Shown here piece by piece: positions 1 through 9,500 of a stretch of DNA of 36,225 nucleotides. The stretch is from Pirellulales bacterium (GTDB lineage Bacteria; Planctomycetota; Planctomycetia; Pirellulales; Lacipirellulaceae). The notes below the pieces were generated by a model. The model saw nothing but the letters and a program-made list of their open reading frames with translations. It searched no databases and was not told the origin of the DNA. The translations under genes were made by a program, and so were the position numbers. The stretch's first letter is position 1; every line of letters begins with the position of its first letter. Location: contig JADZFK010000196.1 of the NCBI GenBank assembly GCA_020849945.1, forward strand, positions 1 through 36,225, given 5' to 3'.

Positions 1-657
1 CAAAAGGCTTCCTGGTGCGCCGATGAAATCGATGCGGTAGGTAATGTCGAAGAAGCTATCGACATTCCAGTTGGATCCTGGCGGGCCGAGGCGTGTCAGC
101 GTGGTATGGCCGGGGCTGGGCAGGCCGAAGCCGAAGCCGGAACCGGCCGTGATCCGTAGCAAGTCGAAATCGGGGTCGCCTGTGATTTGACCGTTCAACC
201 CGTACATCACGGTAGCGAAAGATTGCGGACTGTTATGGGGTACGCGCGACGCCGAGTGAGATTCTACGAATGTCAATGGTAAGACGATGTTGCGGTTGAA
301 ACCGGCGAGCGTGCCATGACCAATCATAGGCATATCTAGCTGCGCCTCATAATTCTGTATTTCGCCTCCCAGGCTGCCGCCAGGCGCGTGTGCAATGCTG
401 GTGAATGTATGCAAGTTCGAATCCATTTGGATATTCGTGCCGGCCGGCAGGCCATCGATGATGAACAGGTCGTTCACCCCCAATACATCGGGCGTCGTGT
501 ACACGCAGGCGACGGGTGGCAGGCTTGCCGTACCGCCGGCTTCGGGCACCACACACGGCGAAGCGTTGACGAACGGGCTACCAACAACCGCAGCCAACGC
601 AATAGTCAAACACACAGAAATGCAACGAGGTACACGGTAAGAAATGGATTGATTCAT
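1..657 (-). CDS. exported hypothetical protein, 3' end outside window (PEP-CTERM-like ectodomain)
   Basis: An open frame of 219 codons runs from an ATG at 657 off the left edge of the window without a stop, so the C-terminus is missing. A GGAGA motif lies about 8 bases upstream of the ATG. The N-terminus has a hydrophobic export signal (around residues 12-31, ending near VNAS). The visible body is rich in Gly, Thr and Asn and contains DSFFDITYRIDFIGAPGS near the window edge, a pattern common in planctomycete PEP-CTERM proteins. The next gene on the same strand is a clear PEP-CTERM protein, which supports the guess, but the sorting signal itself is not visible. The role is unknown; probably a secreted or surface protein. 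Confidence 0.7.
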   Translation of the reverse strand, partial: MNQSISYRVPRCISVCLTIALAAVVGSPFVNASPCVVPEAGGTASLPPVACVYTTPDVLGVNDLFIIDGLPAGTNIQMDSNLHTFTSIAHAPGGSLGGEIQNYEAQLDMPMIGHGTLAGFNRNIVLPLTFVESHSASRVPHNSPQSFATVMYGLNGQITGDPDFDLLRITAGSGFGFGLPSPGHTTLTRLGPPGSNWNVDSFFDITYRIDFIGAPGSLL

Positions 658-1028
658 GGGGATTCTCCGAAGGTTGAGTGTTGAGAAGCGAAACTGTTGA
701 GCCAAATGAAGCTCCATCGCGCTTCCCAAAAAAACGATGGACAGGATAGCAAGTCTTGCAAGATTGACCAGATCAGTCCAAACAGGAACCAATGTCACGA
801 TTCCTGCTCAGGTACTCATGGATTTGCCGATACTACTCCTCTGTTCAGGCCTTCCGTGGTACCCCCTGCAACAGATGGCTGAGCAGTTACGAGAAAAGAA
901 ACTGAAAATTAGGTTTCTTGACCAATTAGCGGCTTCCTGCCCGCCGGGGTTCGTGGCGGCTAAGCGGGGCCGGTTGGTCGGGCCAACCAGCCCCGCATCG
1001 AAAAGCCTGCTCTTACCACGATCGCGTC
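658..1028. other. intergenic gap between two exported-protein genes
   Basis: 371 bases with no convincing gene. Short open frames on both strands here lack ribosome binding sites and recognisable products. The gap holds a GC-rich hairpin at 964-996 and presumably the promoter of the gene ending at the left edge. Confidence 0.5.
964..996 (-). terminator. GC-rich hairpin after the PEP-CTERM gene
   Basis: Two near-complementary arms (GCGGGGCCGGTTGG and CCAACCAGCCCCGC) sit about 32 bases beyond the stop codon of the gene at 1029-2057, in the direction of its transcription. There is no clean U-tract, so this may be a terminator or only an mRNA-stabilising stem. Confidence 0.4.
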
Positions 1029-2057
1029 TTACGACCTGCGGCTTCGCCCGAGGCACAACGCGAGGCTCACCAGCAACGCAAGCGATGCGGTGGCCGGTTC
1101 CGGAATCTGCGTTGTGTACAGTTCGAAGGCAAGGTCCTTGGAGTACTGCGAAATGCCTCCGAAGCCCGGGATGACGCCCGTGCCCGGGCCATCCAGATAA
1201 TCCTTGTAGTACTCGTCGTTGAACGTCGGCAAGTGTTGCAGGACCGAGCCGACTTGCTGGACCCCGGCGGTGTTGATGAACGTGTTCACATCCAAACGGC
1301 CGGAGACCGCGTCGTCCTGAAAATGCCAGATCGGAAACAATGCGGCAATCCCTTGGTCATGTTCGCCCGGTACCGGTACGTTTGAAACGAACGGTGACGT
1401 GTTCTGCTGGGTATAGTCGCGATTGTGCCAGCCCCATTCCGGCGCTGGTGTCCCTTGCACCGAGTCGACCAGGGCCACGATTTTTAGCCAATGCACCGTA
1501 TTGGCTTGCTGAGGGAACGGGATTGCAAGCTCGGCGTTGTATTCATATAGGGCTTCGCCCAGCGGTGCTCCACCGGGGCTTTTAAACTTCTCGGTGAAGG
1601 TGCCGGAGTTTGGCGCCAACGCTCCCAACGTTACGATTTGGCTGTGAATGGGACCATTCGGATTGGGATAGCTGAAGCCAAGGTTGTTTGGCGTCGGCAC
1701 ATCGCTTTCAAACGCGATCAAGAACTTGTTGATGTGGCCGAGCTGATCGGATCCGTTCAAGTAAGAGCCCCACCACTTGACATGCACGACCGGTGTCGAG
1801 AGTGTGTCGGAAAAATCGTCGGCCATAAAGGTGCCGGTGTACACGGCCGGTTGCGCACCGATCGGGGCGTAGGCCGTGCTCGATTCATCGTGCCCGAAGT
1901 AGGTCGTTCCCAAGAGCTGGGTCTGATCCATCGGCTGCTGCGAAAACTTGAGCAAGTCGCGCCCGGGAAGCGGGTCGGCCAGCGCCGACGAAGAAAGCAT
2001 CGCGGCCAACGCGGCCGCTGCCATACCCAACCATGCGGTTGTCGTGCGTGCGTTCAT
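1029..2057 (-). CDS. PEP-CTERM sorting-domain protein
   Basis: A 342-residue exported protein. The N-terminus carries a signal peptide (hydrophobic stretch about residues 8-27, cleavage near SALA). The C-terminus has the PEP-CTERM tripartite signal: an IPEPAT motif, a hydrophobic segment (SLALLVSLALCLG) and a basic tail (RSRRS). In known systems this signal directs processing by an exosortase and links the protein to extracellular polysaccharide; no exosortase gene is in this window. The start is supported by GGAG upstream of the ATG. The 290-residue body, with many aromatic and Asn/Gly residues, matches no enzyme family I recognise. Confidence 0.9.
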   Translation of the reverse strand: MNARTTTAWLGMAAAALAAMLSSSALADPLPGRDLLKFSQQPMDQTQLLGTTYFGHDESSTAYAPIGAQPAVYTGTFMADDFSDTLSTPVVHVKWWGSYLNGSDQLGHINKFLIAFESDVPTPNNLGFSYPNPNGPIHSQIVTLGALAPNSGTFTEKFKSPGGAPLGEALYEYNAELAIPFPQQANTVHWLKIVALVDSVQGTPAPEWGWHNRDYTQQNTSPFVSNVPVPGEHDQGIAALFPIWHFQDDAVSGRLDVNTFINTAGVQQVGSVLQHLPTFNDEYYKDYLDGPGTGVIPGFGGISQYSKDLAFELYTTQIPEPATASLALLVSLALCLGRSRRS

Positions 2058-2319
2058 GAGTCATCTCCAATTAAGGGTGAAATAGGTAAACGGTGTGAAA
2101 GTGATAACTAGAAATCGGAAGAACAATAAAAGGACCAAAGGCGATTTGAAATCCAGTAGCGAAGAACGATCATTAAGCGGCCCCCGGGGTGCGCCGTCGT
2201 CGAACAACTCGGCCGAAGTGAACAAGCCATCTATGAGAACTAAACTCCAGTTGATGCGCAAACTCGGTTGGAATGGAGAGAGATCGCAACGAAAGCCCGG
2301 CCTGTCCAGGCTTCGCACG

Positions 2320-2559
2320 CTATCTGGCCAAGCACCATTCCTTGCCGCGGCCCCGACGATTGACGCCGTGGAACGCACGTGCCTTCTGACGATACGCGGC
2401 CGTCCCGCGGCTACGCATCTTGGCCCGCGATCGCGCGGCATGCGAACGAACCGGGAAGCTACCCCGATCGCGATAGCTGAAGCGTTCGAATTGGTCGGCA
2501 TCGAATTCGTTGCCGAACTGATCGTCGTAACGTGGTGAACTGTTGGCGGTGGCAATCAT
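2320..2559 (-). CDS. small basic hypothetical protein (79 aa)
   Basis: A short frame starting at the ATG at 2559, preceded by a strong AAGGAG ribosome binding site 7 bases upstream. That site is the main reason for calling it real and for choosing this start over a longer upstream frame. The N-terminal third is acidic and aromatic (DDQFGNEFDADQFERF); the rest is Arg-rich, with SRAKMRSRGTAAY and FHGVNRRGRGKEW. There is no signal peptide or membrane segment. Acidic-then-basic character suggests nucleic-acid or ribosome association, but that is inference. Divergent from nothing; it stands alone between two minus-strand genes. Confidence 0.55.
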   Translation of the reverse strand: MIATANSSPRYDDQFGNEFDADQFERFSYRDRGSFPVRSHAARSRAKMRSRGTAAYRQKARAFHGVNRRGRGKEWCLAR

Positions 2560-2761
2560 GAGCGGACTCCTTATCATGCGGATCAAGTGAAATCGAATCG
2601 TGAATCGTGCAACAATAAACTCCAACAAAACCTATCTAGCGAATGTTCCCAGACCGCTTTCCACTCCCTTTTTGGCGAGAGCCCAGAGGTGGGGGCGGCC
2701 TTTTCGGGTGTTTCCCATAATCTCTTTGTGAACACGGAACCGGAAACTCATCGCCCGCAAA

Positions 2762-3244
2762 TCAAGGCGGGTGAAGCGAGGCACCGTGTTCCTCCAACGG
2801 GCCATGACGCGCGGCGGATGGCCTGCTCAAGGCCGCCACGCGCGCGGGACTCCATACGCGTACCGGGCCAAGAAACGGTAATATCGCGTCGTCCAACAAC
2901 GCCATCATGTTGCTGGTCGCCGAAAAATACGAATGTACGCCCGCCGATCGAAACGCATGTTCCGTTTCCACTGGCAACGTGTCGGCAATCGCTATCCGCA
3001 GCGGCCGCGGGCCACGATCGCGAAGCAACGATACCAATCGCCGCGAGGCCGACAACTCGGTCGAGCAATCAAGCCAGAAAGCCACACACTGCGGACGATG
3101 CGCTTCCACAAGCTCGATTAACGTCCGGGCCGCGGGCCGCGCTACGACCGGCCAATCGCACGATGCGATGAACTCATCCAGCATCGTCGTGTAACGCACA
3201 TCAGGCGCTACGATCAGGCCAGCGATATCCGTGGGGTTTACCAT
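2762..3244 (-). CDS. degenerate response-regulator receiver-like protein
   Basis: About 160 residues from the ATG at 3244; the frame stays open upstream to a GTG at 3373, which would add a hydrophobic stretch, so the start is uncertain. The pattern LIVAPDVRY, then VAFWLDCS, LRIAIADT and FRSAGVHSYFS resembles the alternating beta-alpha layout of a CheY-like receiver. The Asp in WLD sits where the phospho-acceptor would be, but the acidic pair after strand 1 is missing. It lies downstream of the nxr operon on the same strand, separated by a 420-base gap. It may be a stand-alone pseudo-receiver. The assignment rests on fold-like spacing only. Confidence 0.45.
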   Translation of the reverse strand: MVNPTDIAGLIVAPDVRYTTMLDEFIASCDWPVVARPAARTLIELVEAHRPQCVAFWLDCSTELSASRRLVSLLRDRGPRPLRIAIADTLPVETEHAFRSAGVHSYFSATSNMMALLDDAILPFLGPVRVWSPARVAALSRPSAARHGPLEEHGASLHPP

Positions 3245-3665
3245 GAGACTGCTCGAACGAAAGTATTGTTTTCGTAACGAGAGCAGTCCTAATGCGAAGA
3301 GTATGCCAAACGCCGCAGCAATACCCAGCTCGCGCCGTAACTGCATACGGCATAACCAGTTCGCAATTCGCACGCAGCCTGCTGGTGCGCCCCACGCTAC
3401 GACCAGCGAATCGGTCCGTTTTGTTCCACGACATCGGCTCGCCTTTCTCTAACCTCAACTATGCCAACGCATTGCGACATCTTTGGTAGAGAATGTACCA
3501 ACGGAATATTTTGTTCCAATGGCCAACAACCGCGAGGCAGAGTTCCCACGGTCAATAATAAGAACCTATGTGCGAACCCTCTCCCGATGAGAGAGGGAAA
3601 ATTCGGATAGGCCCTCAGTGCAAGAGTTGAACGGAGCCGCTTGAAGAAGCTGACGCCGAAATCAG
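3245..3665. other. gap downstream of the torD-like gene
   Basis: About 420 bases without a convincing gene. It contains the palindrome at 3578-3598. A possible N-terminal extension of the receiver-like gene, from a GTG at 3373, covers part of it. I see no clear promoter. Confidence 0.4.
3578..3598. repeat. CCCTCTC...GAGAGGG palindrome, copy 1
   Basis: CCCTCTC and GAGAGGG arms around a 7-base loop, followed by ATTCGGATAGG at 3601-3611. The same tail recurs beside a related GAGGGAGAGGGGG stretch at 23264-23294, and a shorter relative lies at 4541-4560. There is no U-tract, so it is listed as a dispersed repeat rather than a terminator. Confidence 0.7.
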
Positions 3666-4502
3666 CTATCGATCGTCTGGCACTGCGCCTGTGAGTGAGC
3701 AGCCTTCGCAGCACTCGGGCCTTTCGATCGCGTCGGGCCCCACCGGACGAGACACGGCGGCCACACCAAGAAGTGCCCGCTCGGCGGGAATCAGGGCCAT
3801 CAGAAACGAGCCCGCCGCCGCGTAGAACGATTCTTCGTTGGCAATCCCAAGCAGCCGCGCAAACGAAGGCGTCCACCAGGCAAGATGTTCCTCGAGAAAA
3901 CGCGATTGCGCCTCCCGGCACACTTGCTGCCGATCGTGTTGACTCCGCCCGTCTCCTTCCTCAGCCAATCGCTCCAAACCCAGTAGGGCGGCCATGAACT
4001 CGAGCTCAAGCACCAAGTGATCGGGCCGCTCCGGGTTTCTCTCGGAAGGCGCCATGCCAAATGCCTGATAGAACCCCCGGATATCGGCCAGCGAGTTGGA
4101 ACGCTGGTACGCGTACTTGCTGTTGATGTATTCGGTTTCGTAAGGCGGGCAATTACCAGAAACCACCAAGCCAAACATGGACTCGTAACGGGCGTTCAAC
4201 TCGTCGGCAGAGCCTGGGAGGCGGTCCAGCACGTGCCGCGGATCGAGCCTTTCGATCGGCGATTCCCCCAGCCCCAGCTCCCCCGAGCGTGTTTCCGGAA
4301 GCGAGCGAATCAGGGCGGCCCCGCTCTGCAGCGCGACGTCGTTGCCAAGCGCATTCAACCGATCCCAAGAACCGTGCCGCGGATCGAGAAACGACAACGC
4401 CGCAAAGCGATACATGGCCTGACGCGCCATGTTCACGGCCGGATCAAAGGCCGTGTCAACACCCGTCTGAGATTCGCCGCCCGCTGCCGCTGCCAGAGCC
4501 AT
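3666..4502 (-). CDS. torD-like: TorD/DmsD-type molybdoenzyme maturation chaperone of the nxr cluster
   Basis: About 278 residues from the ATG at 4502; the frame extends to a GTG at 4583, directly after the nxrB stop, but that stretch contains a dispersed palindrome, so the later start is preferred. The middle contains ARYESMFGL, CPPYETEY and RPDHLVLELEFMAAL, matching the TorD-family pattern (Tyr-x-x-x-Phe-Gly, Pro-Tyr-Glu, Pro-Asp-His-x-x-x-Glu-Leu-Glu-Phe). Family members bind the catalytic subunit and hold back Tat export until the molybdenum cofactor is inserted. Position immediately after nxrB fits a dedicated chaperone for NxrA. It should be cytoplasmic, since there is no signal peptide in the chosen frame. 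Confidence 0.85.
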   Translation of the reverse strand: MALAAAAGGESQTGVDTAFDPAVNMARQAMYRFAALSFLDPRHGSWDRLNALGNDVALQSGAALIRSLPETRSGELGLGESPIERLDPRHVLDRLPGSADELNARYESMFGLVVSGNCPPYETEYINSKYAYQRSNSLADIRGFYQAFGMAPSERNPERPDHLVLELEFMAALLGLERLAEEGDGRSQHDRQQVCREAQSRFLEEHLAWWTPSFARLLGIANEESFYAAAGSFLMALIPAERALLGVAAVSRPVGPDAIERPECCEGCSLTGAVPDDR

Positions 4503-4540
4503 GTTGCACCGTTGTACCCTAAGAACGCGATTTGAAATAC

Positions 4541-4560
4541 TCCCTCTCCCCGTGAGAGAG
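4541..4560. repeat. CTCTC/GAGAG palindrome between nxrB and torD
   Basis: TCCCTCTCCCCGTGAGAGAG, a short relative of the palindrome at 3578. It lies in the 84-base space between the nxrB stop and the chosen torD start, so it is transcribed within the operon. Confidence 0.6.
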
Positions 4561-4586
4561 AATCCACGGAACATACCAAACACGTT

Positions 4587-5882
4587 CTAAATCGAATTCA
4601 CATGGAAATCGGCTGGCCGCTCGAACGTCGGCTCTTCGACGGTGACGCGAACCACTTCTTCATCGCGTTTGTTGTAGCCGATGACCGTGTCGTTGAATAA
4701 CTCCTGGGTCTTCGACTTGCCATCGGGCATCGTCACTTCGATCTCACCGACTTTCTTCCCCTGCTCGATCTCGTAGCGGAAGACAATTTGCCGATTGGCG
4801 CGGAATAGTTGAAGCACGGCCAACAGCTCGCGGTCTGGGCAACTGTATTGCTCGATGGCCTCATCGACGCCCGGGCCAAACATCTGCGTCAGATAACCCC
4901 GCGGTACCCAGCGCGGCGGAATGTAATAACCGTTCGGTTCGGTGCCGAACTGCGGGTACAGCGGCAAGGCGACTTGCCGCTCGCGAATAATGTAGTACAG
5001 CGGATTCTTGGGGTCCTTGGCCCAGCCGCCGTCCTCTTCAACCTTTACAAGCCCCTGCAAACGAATCTTGCCCACGCAGGCCGACATGCAGCGGGTTTCC
5101 GCCGGCGCGCCGGTCGGGCTGATGGTCGGGTCCTTCCCTTCCAACCGCGGATAACAAGCAATGCACTTCTCCGACGTCCGAGTCGCCGGACGATACATCG
5201 ACTTCTTGTACGGGCACCCCTCGACGCACTTGCGGTAACCCCGGCAGCGGCTTTGATCGATCAGCACGACGCCGTCTTCCGGGCGTTTGTAAATGGCATT
5301 CCGCGGGCAGGAGCCCAAACAACCTGGGTACGTGCAGTGATTGCAAATCCGCGCGAGATAGAAGAACCACACTTTGTGCTCGGGAAGCTGCGCATTTCCG
5401 CCAAACTGGCCGGACGTGGTGAACTTTCCACCCGTCGCGGTGTCTTCATAAATGTTCGGCGATCGCCATTCCTCGTCGGCCGGTAGGTAGCCGAGCGCTT
5501 GCTGGGCCCCTTCAAAGCGAGGCTTCTGTTCCGCGGCCTCGAAGATCGTCATCCCTGAAAAAACACCGTAAGGTTTCTTCTCGGCTTCCTTCTCCGCGCT
5601 TTCCCACACTTGGCCGCCAGGATTGGTTTCCTCGAGCATGGCCAGCAACTTGGCGTCCCAATGTTGTGGATAGCCGCCGTAGGGTTTCGATTCGACGTTG
5701 TTCCACCACATTAGTTCCTGGCCCTTGGAAAAGGTCCAGGTGCTCTTGCACGCCATGGTGCAGGTTTGGCATCCGATACACCGATTCGGATTGAACACAA
5801 ACGCGAATTGCCACCCAGGATGCCGCTCCTCGTGGGGATAGCTCATCTCCCGCCCGATTTGCCAGTTGTGAACCTTAGGCAT
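4587..5882 (-). CDS. nxrB: nitrite oxidoreductase-like beta subunit, four Fe-S clusters
   Basis: About 431 residues from the ATG at 5882, which has GGGAG upstream; a further 18 codons are open upstream but lack such a site. The start MPKVHNWQIGREMSYP resembles NxrB of anammox bacteria as I recall it. Cysteine groups: C35/C38/C41/C45; C180/C183/C188/C192; C213, Tyr216, C219, C223; and C240/C243/C265/C269. The family holds three [4Fe-4S] and one [3Fe-4S] cluster; the aromatic residue in CRGYRKC (Trp in NarH) marks the [3Fe-4S] site. It would carry electrons from NxrA towards NxrC. With no signal of its own, it is presumably co-exported with NxrA. Distinguishing NXR from related type II DMSO-reductase enzymes rests on overall similarity. 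Confidence 0.92.
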   Translation of the reverse strand: MPKVHNWQIGREMSYPHEERHPGWQFAFVFNPNRCIGCQTCTMACKSTWTFSKGQELMWWNNVESKPYGGYPQHWDAKLLAMLEETNPGGQVWESAEKEAEKKPYGVFSGMTIFEAAEQKPRFEGAQQALGYLPADEEWRSPNIYEDTATGGKFTTSGQFGGNAQLPEHKVWFFYLARICNHCTYPGCLGSCPRNAIYKRPEDGVVLIDQSRCRGYRKCVEGCPYKKSMYRPATRTSEKCIACYPRLEGKDPTISPTGAPAETRCMSACVGKIRLQGLVKVEEDGGWAKDPKNPLYYIIRERQVALPLYPQFGTEPNGYYIPPRWVPRGYLTQMFGPGVDEAIEQYSCPDRELLAVLQLFRANRQIVFRYEIEQGKKVGEIEVTMPDGKSKTQELFNDTVIGYNKRDEEVVRVTVEEPTFERPADFHVNSI

Positions 5883-6009
5883 GATCTTGTCTCCCAATCT
5901 CGGTAACGGGCGGTGCGCTGATTGCGAAGATGGCATGCGGCCGCCCAGCCGCTCCCTTCCCGATTATTTTCCCACGCGATAATCCCTAACGAGGCCTTCG
6001 GCCACAACA

Positions 6010-6060
6010 CGTAGCACGGACTAAACCCGTGCCTCCCACGGACTGAAGTCCGTCCCACAA
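6010..6060. repeat. CACGGACTGAAGTCCGTG palindrome pair between the small nxr gene and nxrB
   Basis: Two adjacent units (about 6013-6032 and 6038-6057) of the CACGGACT...AGTCCGTG palindrome. A second pair occurs at 22843-22908. The element sits in the 237-base gap between the small gene and nxrB, inside the predicted operon. Confidence 0.7.
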
Positions 6061-6119
6061 TAACCCACGCGATACGCAACCTACGATCGTAAACGCGAGT
6101 CTCTATCCTTCATTCCCTT

Positions 6120-6476
6120 CTACTCAATTCCTAAATCAATCTGTACCAGATCCTCGGGGGGCAACGCCGCTTCTGTCGCTTTCACTCGCATCACGCCGCA
6201 ACGTGCTAGGATGTTGCCGATCCGCTCACGAAGCTTTTCCTCTCCATGCGCTTGAGACAAGCCATGAAATGCCGAGTAGTTCGGGTCTTTCGCCAAATGC
6301 ATCATTTCCTCTAGTCCCCAACCCATGCGGGCGAATTCTTCCACGAGCATTCGAAGCATGAGTTCGGGATCGCCCGTAATCTGTACGCCGTGCATCTCCA
6401 TCGGATCTTCCGGAAGCACCTCCCGCGACGCAGGATGAACCTTCGGCGTTCCCACCATTTCGACTGTTTCCCCCAT
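6120..6476 (-). CDS. small uncharacterised protein embedded in the nxr operon
   Basis: About 118 residues from the ATG at 6476, with GGAG 10 bases upstream; a GTG at 6515 would add 13 residues but lacks a ribosome binding site. The protein is acidic and largely helical in pattern (DPELMLRMLVEEFARMGWGLEEMM-type segments, LREIGN-like amphipathic stretch), with no signal peptide, no membrane segment and a single Cys. It lies between nxrA and nxrB on the same strand. I do not recognise the family. An accessory assembly factor, a regulator of maturation or a small structural subunit are all possible. Its position between the two catalytic subunits is the only functional clue. Confidence 0.75.
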   Translation of the reverse strand: MGETVEMVGTPKVHPASREVLPEDPMEMHGVQITGDPELMLRMLVEEFARMGWGLEEMMHLAKDPNYSAFHGLSQAHGEEKLRERIGNILARCGVMRVKATEAALPPEDLVQIDLGIE

Positions 6477-6599
6477 CGATCGGTCGCTCCGTTGTTCGGT
6501 CCACACTGGATTCACTTAACGTGATTCATGTTCATGCCTAGCCGACTGAACCCCAATTGTTTCCGAACGCGATTCTCTTTTTTCAGCGAATGCCAAGGT

Positions 6600-9500
6600 T
6601 CAGGAATTGACCACGATATACCCGCCCGTGAGATAGCGTTCGTTCTGAGGCGTGTTCTCGCCGGGCGTGTAACCGCAGGTCGCCGGCTTCCAGGGGCCCA
6701 CGCCGCCTAAGCCGCCATCCTCTGCCTTGGTGATGCGAATCAGCGTTTCCTTGGGCACCGTGTTCACCGCGTGATTGTCCACATCGAACCCGAACGTGAA
6801 GGCCATCGACCCCGTTTTCTTGTGGAACAACGTATCGGTTTGGTGGATCGGCATGAGCCAATTGCGGGTGATGCTCTGGTGCGAACCGTACCGATAACTG
6901 GCCTGGTACCCGGTATCGGCGGCCAGCGCCCGGCCGTCGGGACGCGATTCGTGCGCCTTCACCGTCCGCTCGGTCGCAATCCAGCCCGTGTGCTTCATGA
7001 TCGTGAAGTTGTACGGAAGCCCCGTGTTGTACTTCACACGCACCAAGCAGCGAAACGCTTTGTGCCGCGGGCCGGTATCATCCTTCCAACCAATGTACGG
7101 GCGATCCATGTCGTTCGCATCCACATAAACGTAATCGCCGTCGTTGATTCCCGCGTCTCGCGCCGCTTGCGGGTTCATGATGATCTCGCGGTCGCTCGCG
7201 CCCGGCGCCCGCTTATCCGTCCGGTGCGGGTCGCCAAAGTTGTCGCTCCAAATCCAGTTCCAATCCACAGTCGACCACGACGAGTGGGTCGAGTGGCGGC
7301 TCTTGGGCGTCGTGCAGAAGAACACGTAACCCCGCTTCCACAGCGGGTTCTCGGTCTTCTTGACCTCGGCCCAAGCCATCTTCACGTTTCGCACCTGACG
7401 CAGTTCCGGGTCCATCGTGTCGATCGGGATGCCGTAATCCGTGGGCCGCACGAACGGGCTCGTCGAGACGATAACGTTCGGCAAGTACGGCGTCGCCTCC
7501 ACGCCTTCGCGGTGAACAACAAGATTCTCGCCGTACTCGATCGCCTCGGGGATATCGCAGTAGCTGTGGAGCCGCCCGCTATCGGTGTAGAACGGTATCG
7601 AATCGTGGACTTGTTCGTAGAACGGCACTCGCGGATAGGTGCGGAAGAGCATCAGGGCCGCGCCAGGCTCGCCGCCGTACTCGCCCGCAATGAGCTTATC
7701 AATCTCGTACGGCCCATCTTTGCCGCGGGTGGTCGTCGAGCTATCCAGCACACGTTGGAGATAGACTTTGTTCTTCCCCTCGGTAATGAACTTGAAGTAA
7801 TCCGAGAATCGTTTGTCGCCCGTTTTGGCCGCCAACGCGTCGGCGACCTTGGCAAAAATCAGGCCGTCGTCTAGCGAGTCGTGAACCGGCTTGATCCCAC
7901 CCTTCCACACCTGCAAAAACGGATTCGAACACGATGCGCCGCACTCATAATCTTGAAGCTCGACCCACGAATTGGCAGGCATCACGACGTCGGCATACTC
8001 GGCACTGCCCGTCCATTCAATCTGCTGATCGACGATCATGTCCACCTTGGGGAGCACGTTGACGATCACATTGTAAATCCACTTGGTCTGGTTCAAAAAA
8101 TTGGCGTTGTTGTACCAAATGACCTTGGTGGGCGTCGGCATGTGCGTGTTGCCAGTGAAGCAGCGCTCCTCGCCATTGGGTAGCTTCACGGTAAGCGTTT
8201 GCTCGCCGCTGGCCCAGTACGAGGGGTCTTCCCCATCGTTAAGGTGCCTCATTTGGTCGTGCCCAATCTGGGCCTTCTCATCCAGCACCGGGTTGAACGG
8301 GTCCTCGGCGATATAACTCCCCACGCCGCCCCCCGACCACGCCGAGGCTTGCATCAACGCCCCCTTGTAGTTGCCAGCCCACGTGTGCGAGCCAGCCCCG
8401 TGGATGCCTATGTTGCCCGTCAGCATCAGCGGCAAGTACGTCGCGCGGTTGTGAAGCGTCGCATGGAAGTAGTGGTTGATCCCCTCGCCAACGTGAACCG
8501 CCACCGGATGCCCCGCCTCCGTCGTCTTCCAGATATCCTCGGCCAAACGGCGAACCAACGCCGCCGACGCACCCGATATCTCCTCGACCGTCTTTTCGTC
8601 GTAGTCTTTCAGGTGCCGCTTGTACATCTCCATGACGGTCATCACCTCGACCGTCTTTCCATCCGCCAACTTCACCTGGTACGTTCCCTCAAGCGCCGCC
8701 TCGATCTTCAGGTTGTCGCCTACTTCGTCGCGGCTGATGAACGCCACTTGGTTCGCCTTGCTGTCCCACACGCAGAAGTCGCCGATCCTCTCACGCTGCT
8801 GGTCGGTCAGACCTTGGATCTTGTACGAGGGGCCGCCCGAGATATCTTTCGGCCGATAGTCGGCCTGCACCTGCTGCGGACGCAGCCGCTCCAGCGTATC
8901 GGTCCGCACGAGCAGCGGGAAATCCGTGAACCGCCGACAGAAGTCCGGCTTGTACCACTTCTCGTCCAGCATGATCTTTGTCACGCCCAAGAACACCGAA
9001 AGATCCGACAAACCCGGGCGCACCGAAATCCAATAATCGGCCTTCGTCGCCGGGCTGTTGTACTCCGGCGCGATATCCACCAGCTTCGCGCCACGCTCCA
9101 TGCACTCGTTGAGCCAGTGCGATTCCGGCATCTTATTTTCGACCAGGTTCTTCCCGCATTGAATGACCAATTTGCTGAACCGCAGGTCGTTGAAATCCAT
9201 ATCCGAGGTCTGCAACCCATGCACGAACGGGTGCCCCGGCGCCTGATCGCCGCGCCACGTGTATTCGTTCCAATCCCGCGCGCCGCGCGCCTTCTCGGGC
9301 GGAACCTTGCGGATGTGATGGTCCAACAATCCCATCATGTTCCCCAGGCGATAGATGCCAAACTTCCCAATCACTCCGTGGATCGGCAAGTTCGAGCCGA
9401 TCTTCATTACCCGTGTGCCGGCCCCCTCGACTTTGTCGATCATCCGCTGCTCGTAGCCGTCCTTCTGCAGACGCGCGGCGCCCTCGTCGCCGCTGTACGT

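Noticed and set aside
2061..2555. 164-codon minus-strand frame overlapping the Arg-rich small gene
   Set aside because: No ribosome binding site; wrong-frame composition compared with the frame starting at 2559.
3578..3598. Palindrome after torD as an intrinsic terminator
   Set aside because: No U-tract on the minus strand, and related copies occur elsewhere with the same flank, so it is treated as a repeat.
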